Shown here: piece by piece, positions 5,127 through 5,704 of the stretch
How positions within the stretch are numbered: the stretch's first letter is position 1
How the letters are laid out: the number at the start of each line of letters is the position of its first letter
DNA from: Clostridia bacterium
GTDB taxonomy: Bacteria; Bacillota; Clostridia; Oscillospirales; CAG-272
DNA length: 5,704 nucleotides
Direction: 5' to 3'
Assembly: GCA_017386965.1 (NCBI GenBank)
Contig: JAFOGE010000087.1
Span: 1-5,704, forward strand
Notes under the pieces: model-generated
Told to the model about the DNA's origin: nothing
What the model saw: the letters and a program-made list of their open reading frames with translations, nothing else
Databases searched by the model: none
Program-made: the position numbers and the translations under genes

Positions 5127-5704
5127 TGGTCGGCCAAGGCTATGCGGTCGTTGACGCGCACTGCCACGTCTACCCCGAAAAGATCGCGGCGCGCGCGGTA
5201 GAGGGAACGGATACCTTTTACGGTCTGCATTCGGCCTGCCGCGGCACGGTGCGTGATCTCATGGAGGAGGGGCTTGCGCAGGGTGTGGATCATTTCGTCA
5301 TCCAGTCGGTCGCCACCACGCCAAAGCAGGTCACGGGCATCAACGAGTTTATTGCCGAGGAGGTCGCAAGGGGCGAGGGACGCCTGACAGGACTTGGCAC
5401 GCTTCATCCCGAGAGTGAGGACCTTACGGGCGACGTCCGCAGGATCGTACGTCTCGGCCTGCACGGAGTGAAGCTGCATCCCGACATCCAACGCTTCAAG
5501 ATCGACGACTTCCGCTTTTTGCGGATCTACGAGCTTTGCGAGGAGGAGGGGCTTCCCATTCTGATGCACACGGGCGATCACCGCTACGATTTTTCCAACC
5601 CCAATCGTATGCTTCCCATCCTCGAGATCTTCGAGGGGCTTACCGTCGTCGGGGCGCACCTTGGCGGCTGGTCGGTCTGGGAGGACGCTGAACGCATGCT
5701 CGCG
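5126..5704 (+). CDS. Metal-dependent amidohydrolase family protein (5' part, cut by window end)
   Basis: The first 193 residues of an amidohydrolase-superfamily TIM-barrel protein are present; the gene runs past the window end. Typical members are about 260-300 residues, so roughly a quarter to a third is missing. The metal-binding DAHCH motif is at 10-14 (His12, His14), with further candidate ligands at HTG (148-150) and AHLGG (177-181). GVKLHPD (114-120) is another family signature. The ATG shares one base with the stop of the fusion gene (TGATG). No ribosome binding site is evident just upstream, so it probably depends on coupled translation. The start is supported because the first metal motif lies only ten residues in, as expected. 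Such enzymes hydrolyse or decarboxylate small molecules; the substrate cannot be inferred. Unlike its two upstream neighbours, its visible active site looks intact. Confidence 0.88.
   Translation, partial: MVGQGYAVVDAHCHVYPEKIAARAVEGTDTFYGLHSACRGTVRDLMEEGLAQGVDHFVIQSVATTPKQVTGINEFIAEEVARGEGRLTGLGTLHPESEDLTGDVRRIVRLGLHGVKLHPDIQRFKIDDFRFLRIYELCEEEGLPILMHTGDHRYDFSNPNRMLPILEIFEGLTVVGAHLGGWSVWEDAERMLA

Noticed and set aside
4838..5659. Minus-strand open frame (273 codons) spanning the end of the fusion gene and the amidohydrolase
   Set aside because: It runs antisense across two clear plus-strand genes and shows no domain of its own.
1..5704. CRISPR arrays, insertion sequences, tRNA genes or long repeats
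   Set aside because: None was seen by eye. The only clear inverted repeats are the riboswitch helices and the terminator.

Overview
The window looks like chromosomal DNA of a Firmicute, probably a moderately GC-rich gut-type member of the Clostridia. The reasons are a T-box leader with a textbook terminator/antiterminator switch, a consensus TTGACA-17-TATAAT promoter, strong AGGAGG-type ribosome binding sites, and a ferredoxin-dependent 2-oxoacid oxidoreductase. This placement is inferred from gene content and signals; no database was searched. All genes lie on the plus strand and are tightly packed.

Region 1 (1-788) is the 3' end of an operon for a 2-oxoacid:ferredoxin oxidoreductase. It holds the C-terminal 83 residues of the thiamine-diphosphate-binding beta subunit and a complete gamma subunit, overlapping by 4 bp (ATGA). 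Region 2 (789-1212) is the only sizeable non-coding stretch. It has an A-tract-rich consensus promoter with an extended -10, then a roughly 280-nt T-box riboswitch whose antiterminator and 14-bp terminator share one strand, then a strong ribosome binding site that could pair with an upstream ATCTCC. The best reading of the specifier is CUC (leucine), with GCC (alanine) as the alternative.

Region 3 (1213-5704) is the T-box-controlled operon. Its first gene encodes a 458-residue homologue of 2-isopropylmalate synthase (LeuA). The C-terminal leucine-binding (LeuA dimer) domain looks intact, but the HxH metal-binding pair and several other catalytic positions are substituted. The second gene encodes an 844-residue fusion of a xylose-isomerase-like TIM barrel (about residues 1-265) to a complete acyl-CoA synthetase/AMP-binding enzyme (about 285-835). 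The TIM barrel also appears to lack several usual metal ligands, while the synthetase keeps its core motifs. The third gene, starting at TGATG and cut by the window end, is a metal-dependent amidohydrolase with its metal-binding histidines in place.

The most notable possibility is a leucine-regulated operon combining a probable catalytically dead LeuA-like protein, which may act as a leucine sensor, with an acyl-CoA synthetase carrying an extra TIM barrel, directly downstream of a 2-oxoacid:ferredoxin oxidoreductase. One pathway consistent with this set is salvage of branched-chain acids: acid to acyl-CoA by the synthetase, then reductive carboxylation to a 2-oxoacid by the oxidoreductase, feeding branched-chain amino acid synthesis. 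That assignment is inference; the sequence directly shows only the families, the motif losses and the regulatory architecture.
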